DNA of 30,774 nucleotides from a virus. A program made the translations under genes and the position numbers. Below are positions 16,064-23,459 of this stretch, one piece after another. The stretch lies in the IMG/VR virus record IMGVR_UViG_3300044729_000435, positions 1 through 30,774 of that record. One strand, 5' to 3'. A model generated the notes under the pieces. It had not been told where the DNA came from and ran no database searches. It saw only the letters and a program-made list of their open reading frames with translations. Each line of letters opens with the position of its first letter. Position 1 is the first letter of the stretch.

Positions 16064-16379
16064 TTTGAAATAGCTTGCCCGAAGATACGTCTACCTCTTG
16101 GCGTTCCACGTACCCACGCTTCTTGCCTTTGGTCTTTAGAAAAAAGATAGTAGCGGTTGAGTTGCCCTCCTTTATCTGCTTGTGCAGTTGGCTCTCCGCA
16201 AAGTCAATGGCTACGTCTGATAGTTCTTCGACTGCTGCTTTGTATTCCTTATCCTCTTGCATCCATCGGTAATGTGTTTGCCTTGCGATGTCAACGCTCT
16301 TGCAGGCAGACGTAACTACTCCTAACGATTTCTCTAACGCATCAAGCATTGCCTTTTTATGGATGTCACTACGTGTCAT
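16032..16379 (-). CDS. terS: Terminase small subunit (putative)
   Basis: The 115-residue protein has an N-terminal helix-turn-helix (MLDALEKSLGVVTSACKSVD then IARQTHYRWMQEDKEYKAAV), the pattern of HTH-type small terminase subunits that recognise the packaging site. A helical middle (FAESQLHKQIKEGNSTATIF) would form the oligomer, and the acidic C-terminus may contact TerL. It lies directly before TerL with an overlapping stop. Its ATG at 16379 overlaps the TGA of the UDP-galactopyranose mutase gene. Confidence 0.8.
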   Translation of the reverse strand: MTRSDIHKKAMLDALEKSLGVVTSACKSVDIARQTHYRWMQEDKEYKAAVEELSDVAIDFAESQLHKQIKEGNSTATIFFLKTKGKKRGYVERQEVDVSSGKLFQIEVLGEDSDQ

Positions 16380-17464
16380 TTTAACTTATTGTATAATTGC
16401 AATGCACTATGAATTGCTTGGTCCATATTAAAATATTTATATTCAGCCAACCTTCCTATAAAATAAATATTTTTCTTTTCTAATTCTTTTGCTGCTTTTT
16501 GGTATTTTGAATAAATCTCTTTGTTCTTACTTGTAGGCATTGGATAATACTCCTCACCATTATTGGTGCTATATTCTTTTGCTATTATACTATAATCAGA
16601 TTCGGTGCCATAGAATTTTTTGTAATCTATTTTTCTCGTGTATGGATATTTAAGCGAAGGATAGTTAACCACTGCAGAAGGTTGATAATTCTTTACTTCG
16701 TGTGTTTCATAGTCAAATTCTAATGACCTGTATTCTAATTTGCCAAACCTATCTGAAAAATAAGAATCTATTTTGCCTGTAAAAAAGAGCCTATTAGATT
16801 TGTGGTGTTTATTATCGTATTCTTCGTTGAGTCGTACTTCAATGTTTTTGTGGTCTAACATATTTTTTACAAATTCAGTATAACCATTTTTTGGTAATGC
16901 CTCATATTTGTCTGAAAAGTATTTGTCGTTAAAGTTTTCCCTAACAGGTATTCGTTCTAAAACTGATGCATCTAACTCTATTGGGTCTACATCCCATTGT
17001 TTCTTTGTATAGTTTTCAAACATTAATTCGTATAATTCCTTACCCACACGAGATAAAGCGGCATCTTTAGAATTTTTTACATCTCCCTTTATTTGATTAT
17101 TATAGAGCCATTCCTTCATTTCGTCTTCATTCTTTATGTTTAAATTAAATAACACATTTACAGTGGTAATATTTACAGGAACAGGAACAAATTTATCGTT
17201 AACAAATGATAAGACACGATGTTCATAAGGTAACCATTCAGAGAATCTATTGACAAACTCCCAAACGTCTTCGTTAGATGTGTGAAAGATATGTGCGCCA
17301 TACTTACTTAATCTTATATTAGTTTTTTCATCAATGTAATCATAAACATTGCCCCCTATATGGTTTCTCTTATCTATAACCAACACATTGTGTCCATCAT
17401 CAGCTAATTTTCTCGCTAAAGTGGCGCCTGATAATCCTGCACCTACAACAATGTTATTCGTCAT
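16376..17464 (-). CDS. glf: UDP-galactopyranose mutase
   Basis: The 362-residue flavoenzyme interconverts UDP-galactopyranose and UDP-galactofuranose. The FAD-binding N-terminus is VVGAGLSGATLARKLADDGH followed by VIDKRNHIGGNVYDY. The family motifs YGAHIFHTSNEDVWEF, NYTKKQWDVDP and FIGRLAEYKYFNMDQAIHSA are present and the length is normal, so it looks intact. The gene is very AT-rich (15 of 60 G+C at 16441-16500 by hand count) compared with terL (28 of 60 at 15001-15060), suggesting acquisition from another genome. Its TGA overlaps the terS ATG. It would provide Galf donors for the glycosyltransferases nearby, or alter host surface glycans. Confidence 0.92.
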   Translation of the reverse strand: MTNNIVVGAGLSGATLARKLADDGHNVLVIDKRNHIGGNVYDYIDEKTNIRLSKYGAHIFHTSNEDVWEFVNRFSEWLPYEHRVLSFVNDKFVPVPVNITTVNVLFNLNIKNEDEMKEWLYNNQIKGDVKNSKDAALSRVGKELYELMFENYTKKQWDVDPIELDASVLERIPVRENFNDKYFSDKYEALPKNGYTEFVKNMLDHKNIEVRLNEEYDNKHHKSNRLFFTGKIDSYFSDRFGKLEYRSLEFDYETHEVKNYQPSAVVNYPSLKYPYTRKIDYKKFYGTESDYSIIAKEYSTNNGEEYYPMPTSKNKEIYSKYQKAAKELEKKNIYFIGRLAEYKYFNMDQAIHSALQLYNKLK

Positions 17465-18398
17465 TAGATTCTCTTTTTTTAATTTGTTCTATGGTTTTTT
17501 TAATTTCAGATACTACGTTATTGTTTAATATTAAATCAGTATCCCACTCCTTTGGCTTTTTAAGTTTATGTTTATGTTGTAAAAATGGTTCTTTTTGAAT
17601 TGTACTTGATTTTACCATATAGCTGACTTTTCTTGTGTAGATATTTGGATACATACTTTCGGCATACTCACCTCTTTTATTATCCTTCAGCATAGCATTA
17701 TAGATTTTACGATTCCCATCCATTGATGTTTTTTTACCCGTCTTGCCATATCGCAAGGCATTTCTAACAACACAACTTGGTTTTTTATTTATGCCATTAT
17801 AGATGCTCATAAGTATGTCATCTTCTGTTGAATTCTCAAATTGAAAATTCTTGTCTACACGATGAACAAAAAAACTATATGGGAATCCTGCAGTAATTTT
17901 TATTGTCTCTAAACTTGGATATGCTGCCATCTCAAAACCAACTGCCCCTGTATTTGAATTTTCAGCTATAAAAAACAATAATTTTATTAAATCAAAAAAT
18001 GCTTGTGGTTTATTTTTCTTTACACTAATATTTTTTTTATTTATTTGATAAAACAATTGAGTAATGTTATCATCTAAATGCAGAGCATAATCATAATTGT
18101 TTTTAATAGCATATTGATTTATGGTCTCTCTTGTTTCAGCACCAAGATTAGTTTTGGTTTCTCTTTGTCTTAATACAAACTCATTGTGCAAAGCTTCACT
18201 TGTCTCTATAGTAACTATATCTTTGATTTTTCTAAAATCCTTTGCGGCATTGGGATTGTTTGTTGCGATGATAAAATCAATCCCTTCTTTTTTTAGCCTT
18301 TCTCTAACAGGTGGGATAAGAAATCTTCGTAATGTAATGTTATCAATATATGGTCTACCACCAAGTATTGCAACGAGTTTTTTACTTTTTAAAGACAT
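17454..18398 (-). CDS. Glycosyltransferase-like protein (GT-A type, possibly TAGT-like)
   Basis: The 314-residue protein has no close relative I can name. Near residue 100 it has NYDYALHLDDNITQLFY, an acidic cluster like the DxD motif of GT-A enzymes, followed near residue 190 by STEDDILMSIYNG and then SMDGNRKIYN. This order (DDN, ED, GNR) reminds me of TET-associated glycosyltransferases of phages, but no TET/JBP oxygenase is present here. The base composition is even lower in G+C than glf (11 of 60 at 18001-18060), and both genes overlap by 11 bases, so they probably moved together. Substrate is unknown: sugar transfer to DNA, virion protein or cell surface is possible. Confidence 0.5.
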   Translation of the reverse strand: MSLKSKKLVAILGGRPYIDNITLRRFLIPPVRERLKKEGIDFIIATNNPNAAKDFRKIKDIVTIETSEALHNEFVLRQRETKTNLGAETRETINQYAIKNNYDYALHLDDNITQLFYQINKKNISVKKNKPQAFFDLIKLLFFIAENSNTGAVGFEMAAYPSLETIKITAGFPYSFFVHRVDKNFQFENSTEDDILMSIYNGINKKPSCVVRNALRYGKTGKKTSMDGNRKIYNAMLKDNKRGEYAESMYPNIYTRKVSYMVKSSTIQKEPFLQHKHKLKKPKEWDTDLILNNNVVSEIKKTIEQIKKRESNDE

Positions 18399-18939
18399 AC
18401 ATCTTTCTTTGAGTTCCTATTTGACCTTTAATGCTTTCAGTTATATCTGTACTACTTAATTCATATAAAGAAGTTATTTTATCTAAATCTTCTACATTTT
18501 CATAAGCAACAATTACTATTGCCATTAGTTGGCTACTATCTACATCTTTAGAATCCATTATTATATCTTCATTTCCCCAACTTGTAGGCAAGTCCAATCC
18601 CCAATTAGTAAGAGCATCAGGCTCCCACTCATTAGCAAGCAAGTCCCAATCCCATTCTCCGAAGCCTACGTTGTCCTTAATGATAAACTCATCCTTCTGC
18701 GCATCGGTCAGTTGGTCAGCTACTATAATAGGCACCTCTTTAAGCCCTGCTGCAATACACGCCTTTAAGCGCATATTACCTCCAAGCACTACCATATTGC
18801 CATCTACCACGATTGGCCGCAGCTCAAGCATCTGCGGGAACTCCTGTATGGACTTCACAAGCTTCTTGAACTTGTCATCCTTTATGATTCTTGGATTCTT
18901 GGGGTTTGGTATGATTGTACCGATTGTTGCTTTTTGCAT
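18382..18939 (-). CDS. ParB/Srx-like domain protein
   Basis: The first 90 residues fit a ParB N-terminal domain: IIPNPKNPRIIKDDKFKKLV, then RPIVVDGNMVVLGGNMRLKA, with the GGNxRxxA loop and VPIIVAD. ParB-fold proteins of phages can bind or nick DNA or use nucleotides as cofactor. The 185-residue length is short of chromosomal ParB and no helix-turn-helix is obvious. The C-terminal 60 codons are AT-rich like the downstream island, while the N-terminal part is not. The start is preceded by AAAAAGAGTTATTTAG. It overlaps the next gene by 17 bases. Confidence 0.75.
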   Translation of the reverse strand: MQKATIGTIIPNPKNPRIIKDDKFKKLVKSIQEFPQMLELRPIVVDGNMVVLGGNMRLKACIAAGLKEVPIIVADQLTDAQKDEFIIKDNVGFGEWDWDLLANEWEPDALTNWGLDLPTSWGNEDIIMDSKDVDSSQLMAIVIVAYENVEDLDKITSLYELSSTDITESIKGQIGTQRKMYVFKK

Positions 18940-18941
18940 AA

Positions 18942-19205
18942 CTAAATAACTCTTTTTAATAAATGGTGGTTGTGAACCTCGTAAAGGTAGTCCTTCTTTA
19001 GTTTAGTTCCGAAGTCAGCCTCGTGGTGGCAAGACCTGCATAATGCCATCAGGTTTTCTATCGTATCAGCAATTTTGCTTCCACCCATTCCTCTTGGTTC
19101 TATGTGGTGTATGTCTACGGCTTTGCCTTGACATACCTCGCAGGGGATGAAGTCAGTTGTTGAGTAGCCCATCCCTTTTAGATAGACCTTTGTGTGGTTC
19201 TTCAC
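18942..19205 (-). CDS. HNH endonuclease
   Basis: The protein (87 residues from the GTG at 19205) has CEVCQGKAVDIHHIEPRGMG and ENLMALCRSCHHEADFG. These give two CxxC zinc-type pairs and the HH...N...H catalytic arrangement of HNH nucleases. The GTG overlaps the TGA of the methyltransferase (GTGA), so I prefer it to a TTG 15 bases upstream. Small HNH proteins near terminase can assist packaging, and elsewhere they are homing or modification-related nucleases. Distance from terS (about 2.6 kb) makes a packaging role uncertain. Confidence 0.8.
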   Translation of the reverse strand: MKNHTKVYLKGMGYSTTDFIPCEVCQGKAVDIHHIEPRGMGGSKIADTIENLMALCRSCHHEADFGTKLKKDYLYEVHNHHLLKRVI

Positions 19206-19729
19206 CTTTGGTAAATCCAACAGTCATCAATGAACGTGGCGTGTGGCAGCAGTTCATCTACCGCTTGGATTACTCCCTTCCAATTCTCGTGGTAGTCATC
19301 TCCTGCTATGTAGCCTCCCTTCTTTACTTTGGGTAGCCATAGCTTGATGTCCTCTTTTACCGCCTTATAGGAATGGTCAAGGTCTATGAATACCACGTCA
19401 AGGGATTCGTTAAGAAACATTTTTGCTGCTACTTTGGATGTTCCTTTGATTACATTGTAATTACGCGAACCCATATTCTCCAAGAATAGCTCGTAGATGT
19501 CGTTGGTCTTGGCGAGCTTGTAGTAGGAGTCTATGTACTCTGCCGTTCCTTTGAATGAATCTATGATTGTGATTTCTTGGTGTGTTGCTTTGTCGCATAG
19601 GTAGGCTGATGACTTACCGAGCCACGCACCCAACTCTACGAATGTGCCGTCTTCGGGCATATTGGCAAGTAGGTAGTCGTATGCTGCTTGGTGGTTAAAC
19701 CACCCGTCTATTTGTTTGCTCGTTTTCAT
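19202..19729 (-). CDS. Class I SAM-dependent methyltransferase-like protein
   Basis: The 175-residue protein has the nucleotide-binding motif FVELGAWLGKSSAYL near residue 33, an acidic strand end IIDSFKG near residue 57, and DVVFIDLDHSYKAVKEDI near residue 115 with KGGYIAGDDYH. This resembles the Methyltransf_24-type fold common in phage and glycan gene clusters. The ATG at 19729 overlaps the TGA of the preceding glycosyltransferase gene (ATGA), so I use it rather than a longer frame. It may methylate a sugar or other small group in the same pathway as its neighbours. Confidence 0.75.
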   Translation of the reverse strand: MKTSKQIDGWFNHQAAYDYLLANMPEDGTFVELGAWLGKSSAYLCDKATHQEITIIDSFKGTAEYIDSYYKLAKTNDIYELFLENMGSRNYNVIKGTSKVAAKMFLNESLDVVFIDLDHSYKAVKEDIKLWLPKVKKGGYIAGDDYHENWKGVIQAVDELLPHATFIDDCWIYQR

Positions 19730-20253
19730 TTTAGTGCGTTGTAATAACAAAGGTACTGCTCTACGCAGATAAGTGTGCCTTGCTCGGATGCTGCTTGGGC
19801 AAAGGTACCATCTGCCTCGTAGGTCATCTCAAAGCGTAGGTTGGGCAGGTCGTATGGCTTGAACATATAGCAGGCAGTATCTATGTTGCCGACTCTTGGT
19901 TGGTCGGTAGGGCGGAGCCTACCTACTTGCCCCCACGTTACGATAGAGCAATCAAGGGAATGCAAGTTGCTCCACTCCTCAAGGAACTTTGGGTGCAAGA
20001 TGTTGTCATCATCCAAGAAGTACACCCAATCTTCTTTGGTAAAGGAATCAGCATACAAGTCAAGGAACTCATTACGGAGGGGGTGGCCTGCGGTACCTGT
20101 GCGTGTGGAGTAGTGTGTGATTGATGCGCCTGTTGCTCCCTTGAAGTCGGTAGCAGCATCCATCATCACAACCCACGTTGCGTACGCAGGGATATGTTGT
20201 TTTAGCCTAACGAGGTTATGAGGGCGTGAGCAGGGAGTGACTATGTAAAGCAT
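19726..20253 (-). CDS. GT-A family glycosyltransferase-like protein
   Basis: The 175-residue protein begins MLYIVTPCSRPHNLVRLKQH, a start typical of family 2-like glycosyltransferases. It has WVYFLDDDNILHPKFLEEW near residue 95, where DDDN is the metal/nucleotide-sugar-binding DxD motif. It is shorter than usual GT2 enzymes and may be a minimal catalytic domain. It overlaps the GT-B gene by 13 bases and is coupled to the methyltransferase gene. The acceptor is unknown. Confidence 0.75.
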   Translation of the reverse strand: MLYIVTPCSRPHNLVRLKQHIPAYATWVVMMDAATDFKGATGASITHYSTRTGTAGHPLRNEFLDLYADSFTKEDWVYFLDDDNILHPKFLEEWSNLHSLDCSIVTWGQVGRLRPTDQPRVGNIDTACYMFKPYDLPNLRFEMTYEADGTFAQAASEQGTLICVEQYLCYYNALK

Positions 20254-21179
20254 CGTAGTTCGTTTATCTTATCCATCGTAAAGTCCTGCACATAGTTGTA
20301 TAACGATTCCGTTAGGTCTGCCACTTGGTTGGGGTTTTCTTTTAGCCTCTTGATTGCTGCTGCCCATTCGCTTGGGTGCTTGATGGCAATGCAATTATCC
20401 TTTGTGATGTAGGGTGAATAGGGTTGTGTGTTGCTCACTATCAAAGCGCACTTGCTGAACCCTGCTTCAAGCATCTTTAGGTGCGACTTGCACTTGGCAA
20501 ACTCGGAAGTGCTTAACGGCACAAGGCTCACATCAAAGAACTCGTAGAGCTTGTGGTAGTGTGTTGGTGGCATCGTGGGCAGCTTATGGCTTGCCTTCAT
20601 AATATCGGGGTAGCCATCCACTTCTGCAACATAGCTTTGATATCCTTCAAGGTTGATTGTGGACTCCCTTACGTCTGCTGCGTGATGGTTGCCTCCGATA
20701 TAACCAAAGCGCACTTCTTCGCTTGGCTTTCGCTCTACCTGCCACGTTGGTACGCTGATGGCGTTTGGTATGATTCGGATGTTGGTATTGTACTTCTTGA
20801 CCTTTGAGGCAAGGTGCTTGTTTGTCACCCAAACCTCATCAGCCGCTTTCATAGAGCGCACGATGCGAGTTCTCATCTGCTCAACGTACAAGCCTTGCAG
20901 GGGATGCGTAGGGGGCAGCACCCACCAATCATCGTTATCAACGATTAGCTTGATGCCTTCCTTACGGCAGAGCTTTACGAAGTCATCAAACGGCTCAACA
21001 GGGAATGCACGGCTTGCAAAGATGTGCGTAACCTTCGGCCACATCTCGGGGTCAATGTCGGTAATCTTCTCAATAAAAAAAACATCTACATCCTTGTGGC
21101 ATATCAAGGGTGCAAATGTCCTGTGGTGAGAGACTCCCGAGTTCTGCTTATGGAAGGCAAGCACAAAGGGTCTAATCAT
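20241..21179 (-). CDS. GT-B family glycosyltransferase-like protein
   Basis: The 312-residue protein has a GT-B layout. The N-terminal domain includes ISVPTWQ-preceding segments such as VTHIFASRAF and KLIVDNDDWWVLPPTHPLQG. The linker is RIIPNAISV, and the C-terminal domain contains VRFGYIGGNHHAADV, VSLVPLSTSEFAKCKSHLKM and LEAGFSKCALIVSNTQPY, resembling the nucleotide-sugar-binding region of family 1/4 enzymes (GxxHxxD-like and E-x7-E-like spots). It is coupled to the 51-residue gene upstream by ATGA. With the two other glycosyltransferase-like genes and glf it forms a glycan-modifying cassette. Confidence 0.8.
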   Translation of the reverse strand: MIRPFVLAFHKQNSGVSHHRTFAPLICHKDVDVFFIEKITDIDPEMWPKVTHIFASRAFPVEPFDDFVKLCRKEGIKLIVDNDDWWVLPPTHPLQGLYVEQMRTRIVRSMKAADEVWVTNKHLASKVKKYNTNIRIIPNAISVPTWQVERKPSEEVRFGYIGGNHHAADVRESTINLEGYQSYVAEVDGYPDIMKASHKLPTMPPTHYHKLYEFFDVSLVPLSTSEFAKCKSHLKMLEAGFSKCALIVSNTQPYSPYITKDNCIAIKHPSEWAAAIKRLKENPNQVADLTESLYNYVQDFTMDKINELRCFT

Positions 21180-21331
21180 ACATTAGCCTCTTGGTCTTTG
21201 AACCATTGAGCCATCGCTTTGCGGTCTAAATACTTTACCCACATCCGAGCAGCTACTGCTCTGCGTTGGGGCTTGAAAGGATAGGTGCTACGGAGCTGCG
21301 CCATCGCTATCCTCATAAATTGGTCTCGCAT
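21176..21331 (-). CDS. Small basic protein, 51 aa
   Basis: The ATG at 21331 overlaps the stop of the upstream gene (TAATG) and its own TGA overlaps the ATG of the GT-B gene (ATGA). The peptide (AQLRSTYPFKPQRRAVAARM in the middle) is basic, helical and Arg/Trp-containing. Coupling at both ends supports a real gene. No family recognised. Confidence 0.7.
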   Translation of the reverse strand: MRDQFMRIAMAQLRSTYPFKPQRRAVAARMWVKYLDRKAMAQWFKDQEANV

Positions 21332-21528
21332 TACTCTTTGGTGTTAAAGGTTTCTTTTAATTGCTCGTATGTTGATTGTGAGGCTTTGCCCCAATACATT
21401 TCACACTTGCCGTTCTTGATTGGTACTCCAACAAAGAACGATTGGTACATTCCCGTTGGGGCGGTGAAGCGGTAGCACGTTTCTTTGAGGGCGCAGCCCT
21501 CTCCTGTGCATTTAGTGATGTCGGTCAT
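21331..21528 (-). CDS. Small Cys-containing protein, 65 aa
   Basis: The protein has CTGEGCALKETCYRF at residues 7-21 and a further Cys in NGKCEMYWG, so four Cys could bind a metal. Similar short CxxxxC...C proteins occur in Bacteroidota phages, without known role. The ATG overlaps the TGA of the exonuclease gene. It may act with the replication or recombination genes upstream. Confidence 0.7.
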   Translation of the reverse strand: MTDITKCTGEGCALKETCYRFTAPTGMYQSFFVGVPIKNGKCEMYWGKASQSTYEQLKETFNTKE

Positions 21529-22295
21529 AACGTGCCAACTATGGTGTAGGAATCCAAGTCCTCACCCAAGATAAAGAACTGCTTGTACATTTCAATAGCC
21601 TCCATAGTCTTACGCTCTCCCTCTGCCACGAACTCGGGGCTTACAGAGTAGATGCCTATGTCAAGGCTTGCCTTGTCAATAGCAATAAAGTAAAACTTGT
21701 CTATCGGCACTCCGAACAATCGGGTGTAGATGAACGCCTGCACATCATAGCCGTACTTCTTTGCAGAATAAGGGAATGCTCGTAGGTCGGTTGTTGTTTT
21801 TAAGTCAGCCAAAAATCCGTCAGCATAGATGTCAGCCTTCGCCCTAAAGGGCAGGCCACCAATCATACCAATCTTGGGTACTTCAAACTCGCAGCCTGTG
21901 ATAAGCCCAAGCACGTTCTCATTGCGCAGGAGCGCATCAGAGATGCGTTGCGCCTCATTGTATTCTTTACGGGTACAAAGGTTGCGCTTGCCCTTTGCAT
22001 CCTGCCAAGCCTTTGCGTTCTTGCTCTGCACCTCAATGACCTCGTAGTCTGCTACCTTGTGAGGCTCAAGAGCCATAAGGTGAACGAGTCTGCCTACCGC
22101 AAACGCATCGGAGTCCTCGCTGCCATATTTTGTAACGTAGTGGTACGTCTTGGGTGATGTCAGCAGCAGCTTACAAGCCGAAGATGACAGGGCGTTCTTG
22201 CCCAACACTCCGTAGTAAAAGTCATCATCGTGCATCTTCTCAAGGACTGTCTCCATATCCCAAGTGCTGCCATCTAAAAGTTCTATAATTTTCAT
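21525..22295 (-). CDS. RecE-like PD-(D/E)XK exonuclease
   Basis: The 256-residue protein matches the exonuclease VIII/RecE type (DUF3799). It has GKNALSSSACKLLLTSPKTY near residue 33, AVGRLVHLMALEPH near residue 66 with the conserved His, KADIYADGFLADLKTTTDL near residue 165 (D...DLK, catalytic), and YGYDVQAFIYTRLF near residue 190. Such enzymes resect double-stranded ends for single-strand annealing recombination. No annealing partner is evident, although the 146-residue OB-like protein could fill part of that role. I chose the ATG at 22295 because it overlaps the upstream TGA (ATGA). Confidence 0.85.
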   Translation of the reverse strand: MKIIELLDGSTWDMETVLEKMHDDDFYYGVLGKNALSSSACKLLLTSPKTYHYVTKYGSEDSDAFAVGRLVHLMALEPHKVADYEVIEVQSKNAKAWQDAKGKRNLCTRKEYNEAQRISDALLRNENVLGLITGCEFEVPKIGMIGGLPFRAKADIYADGFLADLKTTTDLRAFPYSAKKYGYDVQAFIYTRLFGVPIDKFYFIAIDKASLDIGIYSVSPEFVAEGERKTMEAIEMYKQFFILGEDLDSYTIVGTL

Positions 22296-22474
22296 TTTGT
22301 TTCTGTTTTGAATGTTGCTTCGTACCATTGCTCAAAAGGCACACGAAGTAGGGCATCGTGGTAGGCAATACGCAAGGTAACCTTCTCAATGGTTTCTATG
22401 TCTTTGAGGATTGATTCGGATATGTCTACCGACTTCAGCTCTCGGAGTAGTTGGGATATAGTTTGGTATTTCAT
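22292..22474 (-). CDS. Hypothetical protein, 60 aa
   Basis: A short helical protein (KSVDISESILKDIETIEKVT near the centre) with no recognised family. The ATG overlaps the stop of the gene before it, and its TGA overlaps the exonuclease ATG. It is in the early block and may be co-translated with the exonuclease. Confidence 0.65.
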   Translation of the reverse strand: MKYQTISQLLRELKSVDISESILKDIETIEKVTLRIAYHDALLRVPFEQWYEATFKTETK

Positions 22475-22695
22475 TTCTCAGCAAATTTTTTAATCATATA
22501 TTCTTCGTACTTATTGCAATAGTATTTCATTGCATCATAAAAGTCTTCGCCCATGGGGAAGTCTATCATAAATTCTTCAACCGCATCAGCGCCTTGCCTA
22601 AACCCATCAAAGTGAATTAGCACCGCAAGGTGGTTTGGGTCGTACCCGTGTGAGAATAGGTGCGCAGGTTCTATGTATATTATTTCTTGTTTCAT
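22471..22695 (-). CDS. Hypothetical acidic protein, 74 aa
   Basis: The ATG at 22695 overlaps the TGA of the 108-residue gene (ATGA), so I prefer it over a longer frame. The protein is acidic and aromatic (FMIDFPMGEDFYDAMKYYCN in the second half). No family recognised. Small acidic early proteins of phages often counter host factors or defence, but nothing here shows that directly. Confidence 0.65.
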   Translation of the reverse strand: MKQEIIYIEPAHLFSHGYDPNHLAVLIHFDGFRQGADAVEEFMIDFPMGEDFYDAMKYYCNKYEEYMIKKFAEK

Positions 22696-23018
22696 TCTTC
22701 TGATGCTACTTGAGTTGCCCAATTCATCCACTTGATATAGATGTCATTGTTAAGGTTTGGTATATCCCTGTAAATGGATGTCGTGGGGTAGGCGGTGGTG
22801 TTGGTATAGCCATCCTCGTTGTATGACTCCTCTATGTATGTGATTTGCATCTCGTACTCGTAGAAGTCAGCAACGTGGGCAAAGCCGAGCCACTTGGCAA
22901 GAATCTCATCGGAGTTCTTGTCATCGGGGTTGTAGTCCTCAAGGGCATCCCAATATGACTGCGGTAGTAGGTCGGCATCTTCGAGCCAAAACTTCAGGTC
23001 GTTGTATGTGAATATCAT
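22692..23018 (-). CDS. Hypothetical acidic protein, 108 aa
   Basis: A strongly acidic protein rich in Asp, Glu, Tyr and Asn, for example LEDYNPDDKNSDEILAKWLG near residue 26. It carries no signal peptide and no membrane segment. The ATG at 23018 begins right after the small membrane peptide gene. DNA mimicry or anti-restriction is one possibility for such charge, but it is speculation. No family recognised. Confidence 0.65.
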   Translation of the reverse strand: MIFTYNDLKFWLEDADLLPQSYWDALEDYNPDDKNSDEILAKWLGFAHVADFYEYEMQITYIEESYNEDGYTNTTAYPTTSIYRDIPNLNNDIYIKWMNWATQVASEE

Positions 23019-23019
23019 C

Positions 23020-23124
23020 TTACAGGTTAATTAGAAATTCAACAAAGGCGAGGCTACCAATAAGAGTAAAGATAATCGCAACGGAAGCGATTGTCTTGGC
23101 GATAAGAACTTTTAGATTATGCAT
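23020..23124 (-). CDS. Small single-pass membrane peptide, 34 aa
   Basis: The ATG at 23124 overlaps the stop of the 106-residue gene by 8 bases. The peptide has a basic N-terminus (MHNLKVLIAK) and one hydrophobic segment (IASVAIIFTLIGSLAFVEFL), so it should insert in the host membrane. Without it, the interval between its neighbours would be about 100 bases. Its early position argues against a normal holin; superinfection exclusion is a guess. Confidence 0.6.
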   Translation of the reverse strand: MHNLKVLIAKTIASVAIIFTLIGSLAFVEFLINL

Positions 23125-23437
23125 TTTCGTTAAGTGTTTCGTTAATAAGTTCCTCAAGGTCTAAATTCTCATTTGCGTATTCATATAAGGATATGTATGC
23201 AAGTTGAGCAAGGCTCGTTATCGGACCAAGTTCCATCTTGTCCCACTCATTGCACTGAGCAAGCTCTTTGCAAATGTCCCAACAAACATTGTAGTAAATA
23301 ACATCGTTGTCAATGTCATTCTGAAGCTGTTCACAAAGTTCTCCGTAGTCGGGAGTATTTCCATTAGCAACTTCTGCGTTAATATATTCTTTTAACGATT
23401 CTTTTTGCTCATCGAGCCATTTGTATTTATTAAACAT
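23117..23437 (-). CDS. Hypothetical acidic protein, 106 aa
   Basis: Acidic, helical protein (LCEQLQNDIDNDVIYYNVCW near residue 34; ENLDLEELINETLNENA at the C-terminus). It follows an uncoupled start with two copies of the early leader CCAATC directly upstream. The layout resembles antirestriction-like proteins only in charge, so I give no function. Confidence 0.7.
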   Translation of the reverse strand: MFNKYKWLDEQKESLKEYINAEVANGNTPDYGELCEQLQNDIDNDVIYYNVCWDICKELAQCNEWDKMELGPITSLAQLAYISLYEYANENLDLEELINETLNENA

Positions 23438-23440
23438 TTT

Positions 23441-23450
23441 GATTGGTTTT
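23441..23450 (-). promoter_or_regulatory. Early leader motif AAAACCAATC
   Basis: On the minus strand AAAACCAATC lies 3 bases before the ATG at 23437, and a second AACCAATC is found just upstream of it (23453-23460). The same sequence precedes the ATGs at 27751 and 27906, and variants precede those at 23645 and 27215. It is likely a translation-initiation or regulatory leader. Confidence 0.5.
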
Positions 23451-23459
23451 TAGATTGGT

